This document shows positions 47,016-57,425 of a stretch of 64,000 nt of DNA, piece after piece. Position numbers and translations under genes: made by a program. The stretch spans positions 952,501 through 1,016,500 of the forward strand of contig NW_019028982.1 in NCBI RefSeq assembly GCF_002105155.1, given 5' to 3'. The notes beneath the pieces are model-generated. The model saw nothing but the letters and a program-made list of their open reading frames with translations. It had not been told where the DNA came from and did no database searches. Source of the DNA: Lobosporangium transversale. Its lineage: Eukaryota > Mortierellomycota > Mortierellomycetes > Mortierellales > Mortierellaceae. Position 1 is the first letter of the stretch; each line of letters opens with the position of its first letter.

Positions 47016-47383
47016 AGGCTCGACCCAGCCCTCTCTAGTTTGAAATGTGACAGGAAACATATCAGTTTCCTTTTTAGGTCATATATGACTAGAGGGGCTG
47101 GAAGAATTTTTGAGTGTTTTGGCTTGGATCCCAAAAAGGAAGTGTTATATTTTTGTTTTAGAATAGCAATTTAATTCAATCAGCACTCATTTCACTTCGA
47201 AGCATGCTTGAAAATTTTCGATTGAATTGAGCCACCTATTCTAAAAACTAAGCGATTTCCTTTTTGGGATCCAAGCCAAAACACTCAAAAATTCTTCCAG
47301 CCCCTCTAGACTGAGGTGACCTTAAAAGGAAACTGACATGTTTCCAGGTCACACTTCAAGATAGAGAGGGCTGGGACGAGCCT
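47016..47383. mobile_element. Long foldback (palindromic) element
   Basis: Two arms of about 125-165 bases are near reverse complements: AGGCTCGACCCAGCCCTCTC (47016) pairs with GAGAGGGCTGGGACGAGCCT (to 47383), and GAAGAATTTTTGAGTGTTTT (47101) pairs with AAAACACTCAAAAATTCTTC. The inner arms continue imperfectly (TTTTAGAATAG / CTATTCTAAAA), leaving a loop of perhaps 30 bases. No coding content and no certain target-site duplication. It fits a non-autonomous foldback transposon. Confidence 0.82.
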
Positions 47384-48124
47384 ATACGAACACATTCAAC
47401 GGAAAGAAAAGTAAGGGGAGAGACCAAGTTTAGGGAGAAAGGAGAAGAAGGAATGAGCACGTGTGTTGTGGCTCAAATAACACCGCGATTGACGCCCGAA
47501 CGTTTCTGGTTGTCGTTATCAATTTATTTTAGACCTTTCTAGTTCTGGAGCGGCAAAGCGATCGCATGTGAAGTCTCATGTTAATATGGCGTAAGCAACA
47601 ACAACAAACAATGTAATTAAGTAATTGCCCAATGCCCAAGAGAAAAACAAAAAGTCGAAAAAGAAGGAATAAGCCCAACACATCCCAAAGCCAAGAATGG
47701 GACCTCTCTTTTTCCTTTGAAACACATCATGTCTTTCTTCAATTTAAAGAACTAGTTCTGCAAAGTATGAGATACAAGCCTCTCTAGCTGCTTTGGTCCT
47801 TCTAACTGATCCAGCAATTGACTTGGCTTGACCAGCAGACCTGGCCCGATCTAACAATATGGTAGTTTACTCAAATAACGGACGTCCAAAATCAAACTTA
47901 TCTGAACCCAAGATATTCCTGAAAGGCGGAGAACTGAATGCTGACTTGAATCCTCTTTGCAGTTGAATAGCTTCATGAGAGGGGAACTTCAATATCCACA
48001 GGCTGTATGGTAGGAAAGTCTTTGTACAATATGATAATACATGTCTCATCCCAAACCCCACTCAAGGGAAAAAGTGCCAGCTTGGTCCATTTGTGGCTGA
48101 CAAATTCTTTTACACTATAGCAGT

Positions 48125-48155
<31 letters not shown>

Positions 48156-49929
48156 CATTTTTCGTTGACCTTTCCCTCGATCTGCGCTGATAAATTGGAA
48201 TTTAATTGTTTCCAAGAAGGTAAAAAGCGTTATTATCGCCTCCTCCTCTATCCTCTAAATTATGTCAATGCCATCTTGTAATTAGAGACTCGAGTTCATG
48301 CCGAAAATAACAAAGGGTCGTCGACTGCGGACTGCATGGATAAAGGACACGAAATGAATTATCAATCTTTTATTTATTTATTTTTTTTTGAAAAAAAACA
48401 GTATGTCATAATAAAATAAAAGTCTCGAGAACACAAGGCCGGAATCTAATCTACAAATATATCAACATTGACTTATCTCCTTATTTTCTGCCGGCATCGA
48501 TGCAATATTTCAAGCTTAGAACACGTTGGCAAGGGGTGTAATTCGATTGAATCGCTCGCTCATTGTTATTTTCAAGACTTTCCTTTTCGACATAGCTCAG
48601 ACTTGCTGCTTGTGTAAATAGTGTTGGACATAGAAAAAGAAAACTTTTGTTAGATACTTTGAACAAGAAAAGTTAATGAAACACGTGAAAGTTTTTATTG
48701 TCATTTCCGAGCCTTTAAGGGAGCCATGATTGGGAGTAAAAAGACTAACAACGCGATAGTCTGGACAGAAGGATGAAGAACTTTGATGTATAGCACGCCA
48801 GGACATAGGCTGATACAGCATCTGATATGTAGGGTGCATATCTACCGCATGGATAGCGATACCCATGGTAAATATCGATATATACTGACGTCTATGCAAG
48901 GCAAAGTTTGGTTTGCGATGCTTATTCCCGATTCCAACCTTTTAGTGTCAAGAGCAAAGGCGTAAACAGGAACCTCGACCACTAACAGCTTCAGCACGCT
49001 ATTGGCACAGTTTTGAGGCAACGTGAGTTAAAATTTCCCAATGTGTTTTTGCACCTAAAGGCCAAATAGATATGAGCGGCACAGATGACAGACAGAGTAA
49101 CAAGCAGTAGCAAATCGAATCTGTGCTGGTCGCCGCAACAGTCTCTTCGAAAACTCTTTTGTGGTGACTCTTAATATGGGATTTATGGGCAAATATCCTT
49201 TCTTTCTGACAATTACCATGCCCATGACCATGAAAAGCGTACTTTTACGCAGCAGAATTTGAATAGGAGGGGATCATCATCATGGAATATCCCTCAATGC
49301 ACTCCTTTAATCTGGTTTAAGAATGGGGAGGGTCGCACAAGAGTTTAGAAATGCGACCAGAAATGGTCACTATAGAGATCTACAGTATACAGATCTCGAT
49401 TAGGCTTGATCGCTATCCCTCCCGAACTGATGTGCGCTTTTTTGGCACATGCCTAAAACCTCTATGGCCTCTCCAGACGGATATGGCTTATCCTGGTAGA
49501 GAGAGAGGACCGTAGTTTCAGCCTGGTAGATGCATGTACTAACTACCAGAGGAATAAAATATGCAAGGTTCACAGTCTCTAATTGAATGCATTGCCTCAG
49601 ACTCTGATCCAGCTGGGTTCGTTGCTAGAAACAATCTAGTGGTACTAGATGAGGATAGCACACAAACTTCTTACTAATGATATCCCTCTACGTAAAGCAT
49701 GAGATGAATATTCAAGGCAAAGGTTCCATCGGATGCCATCGTATCGATTTTATAGCTTCAAGTGTGAACAACATGCTTTGATCGAGTATCCCAAATGGAT
49801 AAAGTAGCTTCGCCTGTTTGGTAATATGATACATGAGTACACAGTCTTTCCGTCAACCATCTCACATATACGCATCACTGCAGCTTCATAGAACCAAATG
49901 TTGAGAAAATTTATATTTTTGTTATGGCA
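47384..49929. other. Intergenic, no gene recognised
   Basis: A T run lies at 48125-48155. At 49317-49370 there is a TTAAGAATGGGG/GGGTCGCA motif followed by ATGCGACCAGAAATGGTCAC, related to motifs at 53694 and 53784, so debris of one transposon family is likely. No coding region supported. Confidence 0.4.
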
Positions 49930-50313
49930 GCAAGATTTCTTTGATTGAGTGTCCCACAAATTCATTGCTTCGTCGATTTAATTCCCTGATCGCGTATCTC
50001 AAAAGCTTAATTCTACTATAAACTCACTTTCCCCACACGAATAAAGAAAAGGAACAGGAATGTATGCTTTTGTATAGCTTACCTGCGTGCCCCTATTCAA
50101 TCATTTCTTAAAAAATAGTTAAAAGGCCATTGTAAGGGTGTTGTAGAATCTAATCTCCATTGAAAGAGCCTTTCAAATTGTTACTGCAACTGTTTTTTTT
50201 TTATATATATAATAGCAGGTCCTCTCTCACCTTTTTTCTCTTCTTTTCTTCACACACAATACAACACTCCAAACAAAAACAGCTCACCAGATCTCTACTA
50301 CCTATCCAACATC

Positions 50314-50625
50314 ATGAAGTTCTCCACCACTGCTGTCCTTTCCATGGCTGTTGCCGCCTTGGTTATGTTCGCTCCCAACTCAGTTGGTAAGATCCTTACA
50401 ATTATCTATGTGCATGTCTGTTTTTGAGTTTGCGTGCTGCATTTATGCACTGTTCAAGTATATTAAACACTTCATCTCGTTATATCGCATCTATCTGTTT
50501 AATTGGCTGATCTAGATGCATCTTGTCGAGATGACTGCCTCATATCCTTAAATCTCTGTCTCGGGTCCCATCCTAAACCTTACTGCAATAGTTTACTCAA
50601 CTTGTGCTTGCTCGGCTGCAAGTGA
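50314..50625 (+). CDS. Secreted six-cysteine peptide, copy 1 (60 residues)
   Basis: Two exons, 50314-50386 and 50516-50625, with GTAAGA donor and GATCTAG acceptor. Exon 1 encodes the signal peptide MKFSTTAVLSMAVAALVMFA, then PNSV; the intron splits a codon. Exon 2 encodes a mature peptide of about 36 residues with six cysteines spaced C-x3-C-x6-C-x8-C-x6-C-x3-C, a mirror-symmetric pattern that would let two helices pair through nested disulfides (like alpha-hairpinins, which however have four cysteines). A TATATATATAATAG stretch lies about 110 bases upstream, followed by a CT-rich leader. The reversed copy at 55584-55270 conserves all cysteines. Function unknown; secreted effector, antimicrobial or signalling peptide are all possible. 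It is too short to be found by a simple frame search. Confidence 0.8.
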
Positions 50626-50898
50626 TAGTAAAGATGTTGAAAGCAAAAATACGCATTATGAGCTACTCTTCTCATCATTAGGAAGTTCAATACTAAACGA
50701 TGTGAGAGGTGTAAATAAATAAAAAGATATTTTGGCTTAACTTTGCAATATGACACATTCATTGAGCCTCTTATAAGAGGTACTGTACATAATAATGGGC
50801 GTAACCAACGCCAAAGTGCAAAGTAGCTGCTCGCCTATAGCATATTACAACCCTTTTAGAGACCCTATATGACCCTTTAGACGAATAGCTTAGTAAAA

Positions 50899-51222
50899 TC
50901 ATCGTTGCAGTAGATAGAAGTGAGAGTGAAAGTGAGGGAGTATTTGACAGGCACAGCATATTGAGACTGAAAGCAGCAGCGTTAGATTTGAGAATGCATT
51001 ACTGCATGAAGCAGCTTGTTCTTGATGTTTTGGTCTCCACAAAGCTTGACTAAGAGTGTGATTTGGTTCGGCTTCTAACATAGTAGATCGAAGGTCCTGA
51101 TCTGCTCTTGTTAGTGTCCTATATGCATCCTTCAAAGAAGGCGGACACAATGCAGTGGAAACAATAGGCTCTTGCCACTGAGCAGTGTCTGTGATATGCA
51201 TGGTATAGACAACTGAAGTCAA
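50899..51222 (-). other. 107-codon open frame, identical in both arms (doubtful gene)
   Basis: Starts MTSVVYTMHITDTAQWQEP and is duplicated exactly at 54673-54996. Identity extends through non-coding flanks, so it gives no evidence of coding. The first 85 codons have a protein-like composition, the end does not. No domain recognised. Confidence 0.3.
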
Positions 51223-51679
51223 AGCTTGACGAAGCCTTTACTTTACTTATTTCTCTTTAATAGAATGAAATGGCAAGCGCCACCAAGCTTGGAGTTTGGG
51301 TAGGGCTACATCTACGCTTCAACAGAGGATGTTCTCTTTGTTCCCTTGAAGCACCGTTAGGATGTATTCAACACAATGATTCAAGGATAGAAACACATTA
51401 GCGAGAACGCGCGAGCAGCGATGCCCTTGCAAATATGGGTGTGCAGTTGTAGCAATGATATGCACTACATCATATTATAACTGTCTGTTCTGTTGTAAAG
51501 CTGCTTTATTGTACTTTTGTGCATGCTACTTCCCTATTTCAAGTCCTACTCCACTTTTTTGTTCTTTTCTACAGCTTCGACGGAGGACTCAATGCTGGAT
51601 CCAAATGTCATTAATATCAATGACAGCAGGTCAAACATTAAGCGCATTGGATTAGGGCAATTGTACACCAACAATGCAT

Positions 51680-51934
51680 TCCTCGAAGAGTCATAAAAGG
51701 CTATTTCCCGACCTGATCGATAGCCTTTGCAAGGCCAACTACATAAAATGCATCGAACAGAGCAAATGGCAGGTAAAGAGTGCTTAGCATACTTGAACAG
51801 TATACAAATGCAACATACACAAACACAAGTATAAACATGCACATGGATGGGCGTGAAAGCCTTACCTGCTACCGTAGGAGTGAACATAGCCAAGAAGGCA
51901 ACATGAAAAAGATAAAGATGCTTGAGAGCCTCAT
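51680..51934 (-). pseudogene. Broken third paralogue of the six-cysteine peptide family
   Basis: Exon 1 (51934-51866) starts MRLSSIFIFF and then needs a one-base shift to reach AFLAMFTPTVA, which aligns with LVMFAPNSV of the intact peptides. The donor GTAAGG follows and the intron (TGTGCATGT...TGCATTTGTATACTGTTCAA) is homologous to the intact genes' intron. Exon 2, if the TGTAG acceptor is used, is only about 14 codons without cysteines. A TATAAAAG lies about 40 bases upstream. A decayed family member, facing copy 1 in the same arm. Confidence 0.6.
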
Positions 51935-52268
51935 GATGTGGAATGGATGGTAGAATTCTGAGAAGTCTTTATAAAAGAACAGAAAATAAAGGAATATACA
52001 ACCTGGAGATAAAAAGCGCCTTATACATATGTATTGATGCTTGCATCTCTGAGCTCTTTAGAGTGGAGGATTGCTTAACGGATCATCTCCCATGATTCAT
52101 CATCCATACTCTTACAGATTATCCCAGTTGTGCCGGAGACTAGAGATACCCATCAAATATAGGGCAGGAAGCTCTTGTTCTGATGAGAATACAATAAGGT
52201 TTTGGTATGCGCTGCCGGAAATAGTCGTGGTGACTATCGCCTTATCCCTGAATTTGAAAATAAGATTT

Positions 52269-52290
52269 TTGCGACCAAAAATGGTCGCAA
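52269..52290. repeat. 22-bp palindrome with GCGACC/GGTCGC ends
   Basis: TTGCGACC and GGTCGCAA flank AAAAAT; the same palindrome occurs in reverse at 53784-53805 and a degenerate one at 49351-49370. Neighbouring CTTATCC/GGATAAG is shared by the two. Likely a terminal or subterminal signal of one transposon family. Confidence 0.7.
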
Positions 52291-52968
52291 TTTGGAAAAA
52301 TTTAGGGTAGTTTTTTACATGTGTTTTGTACGCATAATAGAGACCTTGCGAAACATTTTTTGTTGTAGAAATAAAGGTTGCTCTTGTAGGCTGCAAAGAC
52401 ATTCTACAAAGGCAAAATGTAGAATTTTTACGTATAACATGGGTTTATACGTTAATTCATAAATTAGCCAACTTTTATTCTAACTTCGCTTCCAAATTGG
52501 AGAAATAGGCCATCAATGGCACCAATTCTCTTTTGTTCTACGTTTTTTGTCAAAAAATGTAGAATGTCTCTTCTACAAGCATAAATATTTTCAAAAAGTC
52601 ATTATAGCCAAAATTAGGTTTGATTTTTCGAATAAGGTTCCGAAACCCTACATTTGTGAGTTTCGCAAGGCCTCTAATATTATAGCTTATTTTTCTCAAT
52701 GCAATTCTGCTTTGCTTTCAAGCAAAGAGGAGCCCTACATGTAGCGCATATCCATTCTGATCGTGAGGTGGACTTCATGCCTTCCTTAATACCCATAACC
52801 CTGCAGTTTTTACATGCCATCCTACTCTTAACATCCTTCCTTCACTTTCTTTGGTTCTTATCGGGAAATGAAAGCCTGGTAGATGTCGACGAGGGCTTGG
52901 AAGAGAGTGCTTAGTAATATATGGGCCTTTTGATATCTTGAAAGTAGCCTCCAGAGACTCATTAGTTT

Positions 52969-53388
52969 CTACGTTTCTCTTTGAGTTCCTTTGCTCGATG
53001 ACAACTTGAGACTTAGCGATAAAAGTTGGTTTACAAGATTTAAACGAAATTGGCGATGTCCATCTTTTTTTTTTTTTTTTTTTTTTTTTGATCCTTTCCT
53101 AGTATACCATAGTATGTATGAATTGACGATACTTATATCTAATAGCCACAAGAAGAGTGGCATCCAAGAACGAATGGGCCTCATCTGCACACTAGTGTTG
53201 GCGAAGTCACCCGAAGTGATATATTGTGAAAGCAAAGTCGAGTTTCCATCGTGATTGCGGGTGATACTAACATCCATTTCCTCATCAAACAATGTGAGTT
53301 CACCTTCAAAGTATGAGGGCCAGAAACCTTTGAAGTCATCAAGTTGGGATTGATAGTCTTCATCATTAACATTGTATTGCAGATCCAT
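52969..53388 (-). pseudogene. C-terminal fragment of a piggyBac-type (DDE_Tnp_1_7-like) transposase
   Basis: The frame contains MRPIRSWMPLFLWLLDISIV, then NSYILWYT, then, after an A-run that encodes polylysine, GHRQFRLNLVNQLL. This order (small W/FF-W-L-D segment, VNSYIL, HRQFRLxL) is characteristic of the C-terminal part of piggyBac-like transposases. The catalytic aspartates and the N-terminus are missing, so it is a remnant. The A-run at 53067-53088 has expanded in the middle. Superfamily assignment is moderate. Confidence 0.5.
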
Positions 53389-53743
53389 CGTGTACTAGAT
53401 AGAAGTTGAAGGGAAATAGCATAAAAGCCTAGCGGTATGGAAGCGTAGAAAAGTAGGGCTTTTATTGTTATTCTCTCTCAGTATGTCACCAAATGCCTCT
53501 GAAAGACATGAAGGCATAGTTTCAATTGAAATAAAAATAGATTAACCATTCTCATTCTCAAATGAATGAAGGAAAAAATAAGCTCATGGTTTGGTCGTCG
53601 TATAAGAACGTGCATGCTGAATGAATCATCATAATGAAATGCATTTCTTAATGCGCTCCCGTAATACCAGAGATCAAGTTCTTTTAATTTAGCTTAAGAA
53701 TGGGGGGGTCGCAATTAGTAGAATGTTGTTTAACTGAGCACTT

Positions 53744-53778
<35 letters not shown>

Positions 53779-53783
53779 AAAAA

Positions 53784-53805
53784 TTGCGACCATTTTTGGT
53801 CGCAA
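53784..53805. repeat. 22-bp palindrome, second copy
   Basis: Same palindrome as at 52269, in the opposite order relative to the shared GGATAAG motif, next to an A-run. It precedes the TTCAGCTACC region near the right arm. Confidence 0.7.
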
Positions 53806-54007
53806 TTAAGGATAAGGGATACAAGGCTGGGTCTCCTTTGATTTTGGATCGGGGACACTTCGCGTTTTAGGTTATGGAGTTCAGCTACCGTGGATATTGT
53901 ACACGCCTCGATTCTGTGATATTCCACCTCAAGAGATCGAATGCGGAGTTGAATCGTCAAAAGCTACAGGCTGAGCCAATAGTTCTCTATTCGTTTCACT
54001 TGAGCCT

Positions 54008-54262
54008 TATGTTCACTCCTACGGTAGCAGGTAAGGCTTTCACGCCCATCCATGTGCATGTTTATACTTGTGTTTGTGTATGTTGCATTTGTATACTGTT
54101 CAAGTATGCTAAGCACTCTTTACCTGCCATTTGCTCTGTTCGATGCATTTTATGTAGTTGGCCTTGCAAAGGCTATCGATCAGGTCGGGAAATAGCCTTT
54201 TATGACTCTTCGAGGAATGCATTGTTGGTGTACAATTGCCCTAATCAATGCGCTTAATGTTT
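54008..54262 (+). pseudogene. Truncated paralogue of the six-cysteine peptide family
   Basis: Only the end of exon 1 (MFTPTVA) is left before the GTAAGG donor; the duplication boundary removed the start codon and most of the signal peptide. Intron and short cysteine-free exon 2 match the left arm copy (51934-51680). Confidence 0.6.
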
Positions 54263-54672
54263 GACCTGCTGTCATTGATATTAATGCCATTTGGATCCAG
54301 CATTGAGTCCTTCGTGGAAGCTGTAGAAAAAAACAAAAAAGTGGAGTAGGACTTGAAGTAGGGAAGTAGCATGCACAAAAGTACAATAAAGCAGCTCTAC
54401 AACAGAACAGACAGTTATAATATGATGTAGTGCATATCATTGCTACAACTGCACACCCATATTTGCAAGGGCATCGCTGCTCGCGCGTTCTCGCTAATGT
54501 GTTTCTATCCTTGAATCATTGTGTTGAATACATCCTAACGGTGCTTCAAGGGAACAAAGAGAACATCCTCTGTTGAAGCGTAGATGTAGCCCTACCCAAA
54601 CTCCAAGCTTGGTGGCGCTTGCCATTTCATTCTATTAAAGAGAAATAAGTAAAGTAAAGGCTTCGTCAAGCT

Positions 54673-54996
54673 TTGACTTCAGTTGTCTATACCATGCATA
54701 TCACAGACACTGCTCAGTGGCAAGAGCCTATTGTTTCCACTGCATTGTGTCCGCCTTCTTTGAAGGATGCATATAGGACACTAACAAGAGCAGATCAGGA
54801 CCTTCGATCTACTATGTTAGAAGCCGAACCAAATCACACTCTTAGTCAAGCTTTGTGGAGACCAAAACATCAAGAACAAGCTGCTTCATGCAGTAATGCA
54901 TTCTCAAATCTAACGCTGCTGCTTTCAGTCTCAATATGCTGTGCCTGTCAAATACTCCCTCACTTTCACTCTCACTTCTATCTACTGCAACGATGA
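54673..54996 (+). other. Second copy of the 107-codon open frame (doubtful gene)
   Basis: Encodes the same amino acids as 51222-50899 and lies in the block of the arms that appears identical, so its conservation only reflects the duplication. No domain. Confidence 0.3.
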
Positions 54997-55269
54997 TTTT
55001 ACTAAGCTATTCGTCTAAAGGGTCATATAGGGTCTCTAAAAGGGTTGTAATATGCTATAGGCGAGCAGCTACTTTGCACTTTGGCGTTGGTTACGCCCAT
55101 TATTATGTACAGTACCTCTTATAAGAGGCTCAATGAATGTGTCATATTGCAAAGTTAAGCCAAAATATCTTTTTATTTATTTACACCTCTCACATCGTTT
55201 AGTATTGAACTTCCTAATGATGAGAAGAGTAGCTCATAATGCGTATTTTTGCTTTCAACATCTTTACTA

Positions 55270-55584
55270 TCACTTGCAGCCGAGCAAGCACAAGTTGAGT
55301 AAATTATTGCAGTAAGGTTTAGGGTGGTTCTGGAGACAGAGATTTAAGGATAAGAAGCATTTATCTCGACAGGGATTGGCATCTAGATCAGCCAATTAAA
55401 CAGATAGATGCAATATAACAAGATGAAGTGTTTAATATACTCGAGCAGTGCATAAATGCAGCACGCAAACACAAAAACAGACATGCACATAGATAATTGT
55501 AAGGATCTTACCAACTGAGTTGGGAGCGAACATAACCAAGGCGGCAACAGCCATGGAAAGGACAGCAGTGGTGGAGAACTTCAT
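55270..55584 (-). CDS. Secreted six-cysteine peptide, copy 2 (61 residues)
   Basis: Exons 55584-55512 and 55382-55270. The signal peptide is identical to copy 1. The mature part keeps the C-x3-C-x6-C-x8-C-x6-C-x3-C spacing but differs at about eight of 36 positions and by one inserted residue before the first cysteine (ANPC against ASC; RDKCFLS against RDDCLIS; LQNHPKPY against LGSHPKPY). Almost all nucleotide differences change the protein, whereas the 129-bp intron differs at about five positions and the 3' flank at none over 130 bases. This is what diversifying selection on a secreted peptide would look like. Leader and TATATATATAA element are shared with copy 1. Confidence 0.8.
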
Positions 55585-55965
55585 GATGTTGGATAGGTAG
55601 TAGAGATCTGGTGAGCTGTTTTTGTTTGGAGTGTTGTATTGTGTGTGAAGAAAAGAAGAGAAAAAAGGTGAGAGAGGACCTGCTATTATATATAAAAAAA
55701 AAAAAACAGTTGCAGTAAGGATTTGAAAGGCTCTTTCAATGGAGATTAGATTCTAGAACACCTTACAATGGCCTTTTAACTATTTTTTAAGAAATGATTG
55801 AATAGGGACACGCAGGTAAGCTATACAAAAGTATATATTCCTGTCCCTTTTCTTTATTCGTGTGGGAAAAGTGAGTTTATAGTCGGATTGAGCTTTTAAG
55901 GTACGCGATCAGGGAATTAAATCGACGAGGCAATGCGTTTGTGAGAGACCTAATCAAAAAAGCCT

Positions 55966-56047
55966 TGTCCTCGTAGGAAAGTAACCGTAGAAGCATGAAG
56001 TGTATGCTGTCTTAACTCAGCTGAGTCTGGGACAATCCACTCACGAG
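55966..56047. other. Short spacer between peptide arm and retroelement
   Basis: No feature. Sequence left of the LTR end at 56048 reads CCACTCACGAG; no matching target duplication was found at the other LTR. Confidence 0.4.
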
Positions 56048-56354
56048 TGTTGCATATTTCAATATGCAAAATAATAATGACCCGGCTAAAAACTAGGAAA
56101 AATATAAAAAAACACAGTAGGAAATTTCCAAGCAGTACAATAACTCTAACGCGTCACATAAAGACGCGATAAAACACTGACATGAGGGTTCCTGAATAAG
56201 CCCATGTCGCTTTATAGATAGATATGTAGTTACTTGGTACAAGTCCCTCTACCAGGAAATGAATAAATACCCCATGGATGTGGTGTATGGACCGACATCT
56301 TATTCTCACTTACTTTAGTTCCCCATAACTACTTATCTATCCAAATATTTTTCA
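56048..56354 (-). repeat. LTR of the left Ty3/gypsy copy (3' LTR), 307 bp
   Basis: Read on the minus strand it begins TGAAAAATATTTGGATAGAT and ends AAATATGCAACA (TG...CA). The same sequence lies at 60260-60567 in the opposite orientation. The TGA at its first three bases is also the stop of the preceding RNase H frame. Confidence 0.88.
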
Positions 56355-57425
56355 GATATCTTGCCGTTTTCCTTCGGGCACGATGTCTCGTAGATTGTCA
56401 GAATCTTGAATAGCATGAATGTATGCTAACATTGGTTCATTATGCACATCTAATGCTTGTTGTCTTAAAGTCATGCGTGCTGGGAATAGACGTGATAAAG
56501 CGTCAGGTAAAACATTGAGCACCCCTGGTCGGTAATGCACCGTAAATGAATATCGTAGTATTACGTCCTGCCAGTTAGGCATCATAGCATTCATATCAGG
56601 TTGGGAGTGAATAAACATTAATGCACCATGATCCGTGTACAGGTCAAAGCAGTTGCTCCTATTCGAACTGAAATTTTGTCAATTGATATTTATTTTTTTA
56701 ATCTGAAACGTCATAAATGACAAAATTTCAGTTCGAATAGGAGCACTGCTTTGACCTGTACACGGATCATGGTGAAATTTGTTGAGTGCAAAAACGATGG
56801 CTAACAACTCTTTTTTCGTTGCGCTGTATTTTCGTTCGCTTTGATGGAGCGATCTGGCCATGAAAGAAATATAATTTATATTTTTTGGGTAAGACATGCC
56901 ACGGGGCAGTTGGTATAATACCGCACCAATTCCGACATCAGACGCATCAGTTGCCACATAGAATGGTAGACTAAAGTCGGGAAAGGATAAGACAGGTGCA
57001 TGAGTAAGCAGACGCTTTAAGGCATTGAAAGATTGTAATTGGTCGTCATTCAGTGTGGAAATATCTGTTCGACATCTCAGAGCATCCAAAGGTGCAGCAA
57101 CTTCACTAATGAGTGGTATATATTCGCGGAAAAAGTCGAATGTGCCTAAGTACGATTGAATTTGCTTGGCAGTAGTTGGAGGCTCCCAATCATCGATATT
57201 TGCGAATTTAGAGGGGTCAACGCTTTTACCATGCAGGCCTATTATGAAGCCGAGCAATGAGATTTGCGTACTGTGGAAATTACATTTACCACTGTTGATG
57301 ATTAACTTGGCATCGTTGAGGCGAGTAATCACAGTGCGTACATGTTCGGCGTGTTCTTCTCTGTTCTTTGAAAAAATAACAATATCATCAATGAAGTTGT
57401 AAACGAAAGGAAGATCACCAAGGAT
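56352..57425 (-). pseudogene. RT end and RNase H of the left gypsy element, broken
   Basis: RT continues from the frame shift at about 57425 with FVYNFIDDIVIFSKNREEHA (catalytic IDD) and LLGFII, the connection domain, then RNase H with FYVATDASDVGIGAVLYQLP and SERKYSATKKELLAIVFALN. At 56774-56624 a hairpin duplication interrupts it; RNase H resumes at about 56640 with LYTDHGAL and ends FTVHYRPGVLNVLPDALSRL...PEGKRQD at the LTR. Catalytic residues are present but the frame is lost twice. Confidence 0.85.
56624..56774. repeat. 57/58-bp hairpin inserted in RNase H coding DNA
   Basis: 56624-56681 is the reverse complement of 56718-56774 with a single one-base difference (a TT against T), separated by 36 AT-rich bases. 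One arm is the natural coding strand (CFDLYTDHGA), the other an inverted copy. Confidence 0.93.

Larger units (their letters stand above)
49930..51888 (+). repeat. Left arm of a 2-kb inverted duplication
   Basis: The reverse complement recurs at 54008-55965. The match fades gradually at the outer end (about 49930) and stops abruptly at 51888/54008. Similarity is patchy: a central block (about 50626-51480) looks identical, while the peptide gene and the outer leader differ at several percent. The arm carries a secreted-peptide gene (plus) and a broken paralogue (minus) facing each other. Confidence 0.92.
51889..54007. other. Spacer between the inverted arms, transposon debris
   Basis: Holds imperfect inverted segments at about 52325-52690 (AGACCTTGCGAAAC / GTTTCGCAAGGCCTCT; CATTCTACAAAGGCA / ATGTAGAATG), two copies of a 22-bp palindrome with GCGACC/GGTCGC ends, a transposase fragment and a 30-A run (53746-53776). 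Confidence 0.6.
54008..55965 (-). repeat. Right arm of the 2-kb inverted duplication
   Basis: Reverse complement of 49930-51888. The inner boundary cuts exon 1 of the broken peptide paralogue, which here lacks its ATG. The outer boundary fades after CAATGCGTTTGTGAGAGACC (about 55965). Confidence 0.92.

Noticed and set aside
53874-54257. 127-codon plus-strand frame as a gene
   Set aside because: It joins unrelated spacer sequence to the truncated peptide paralogue and reads through its intron.
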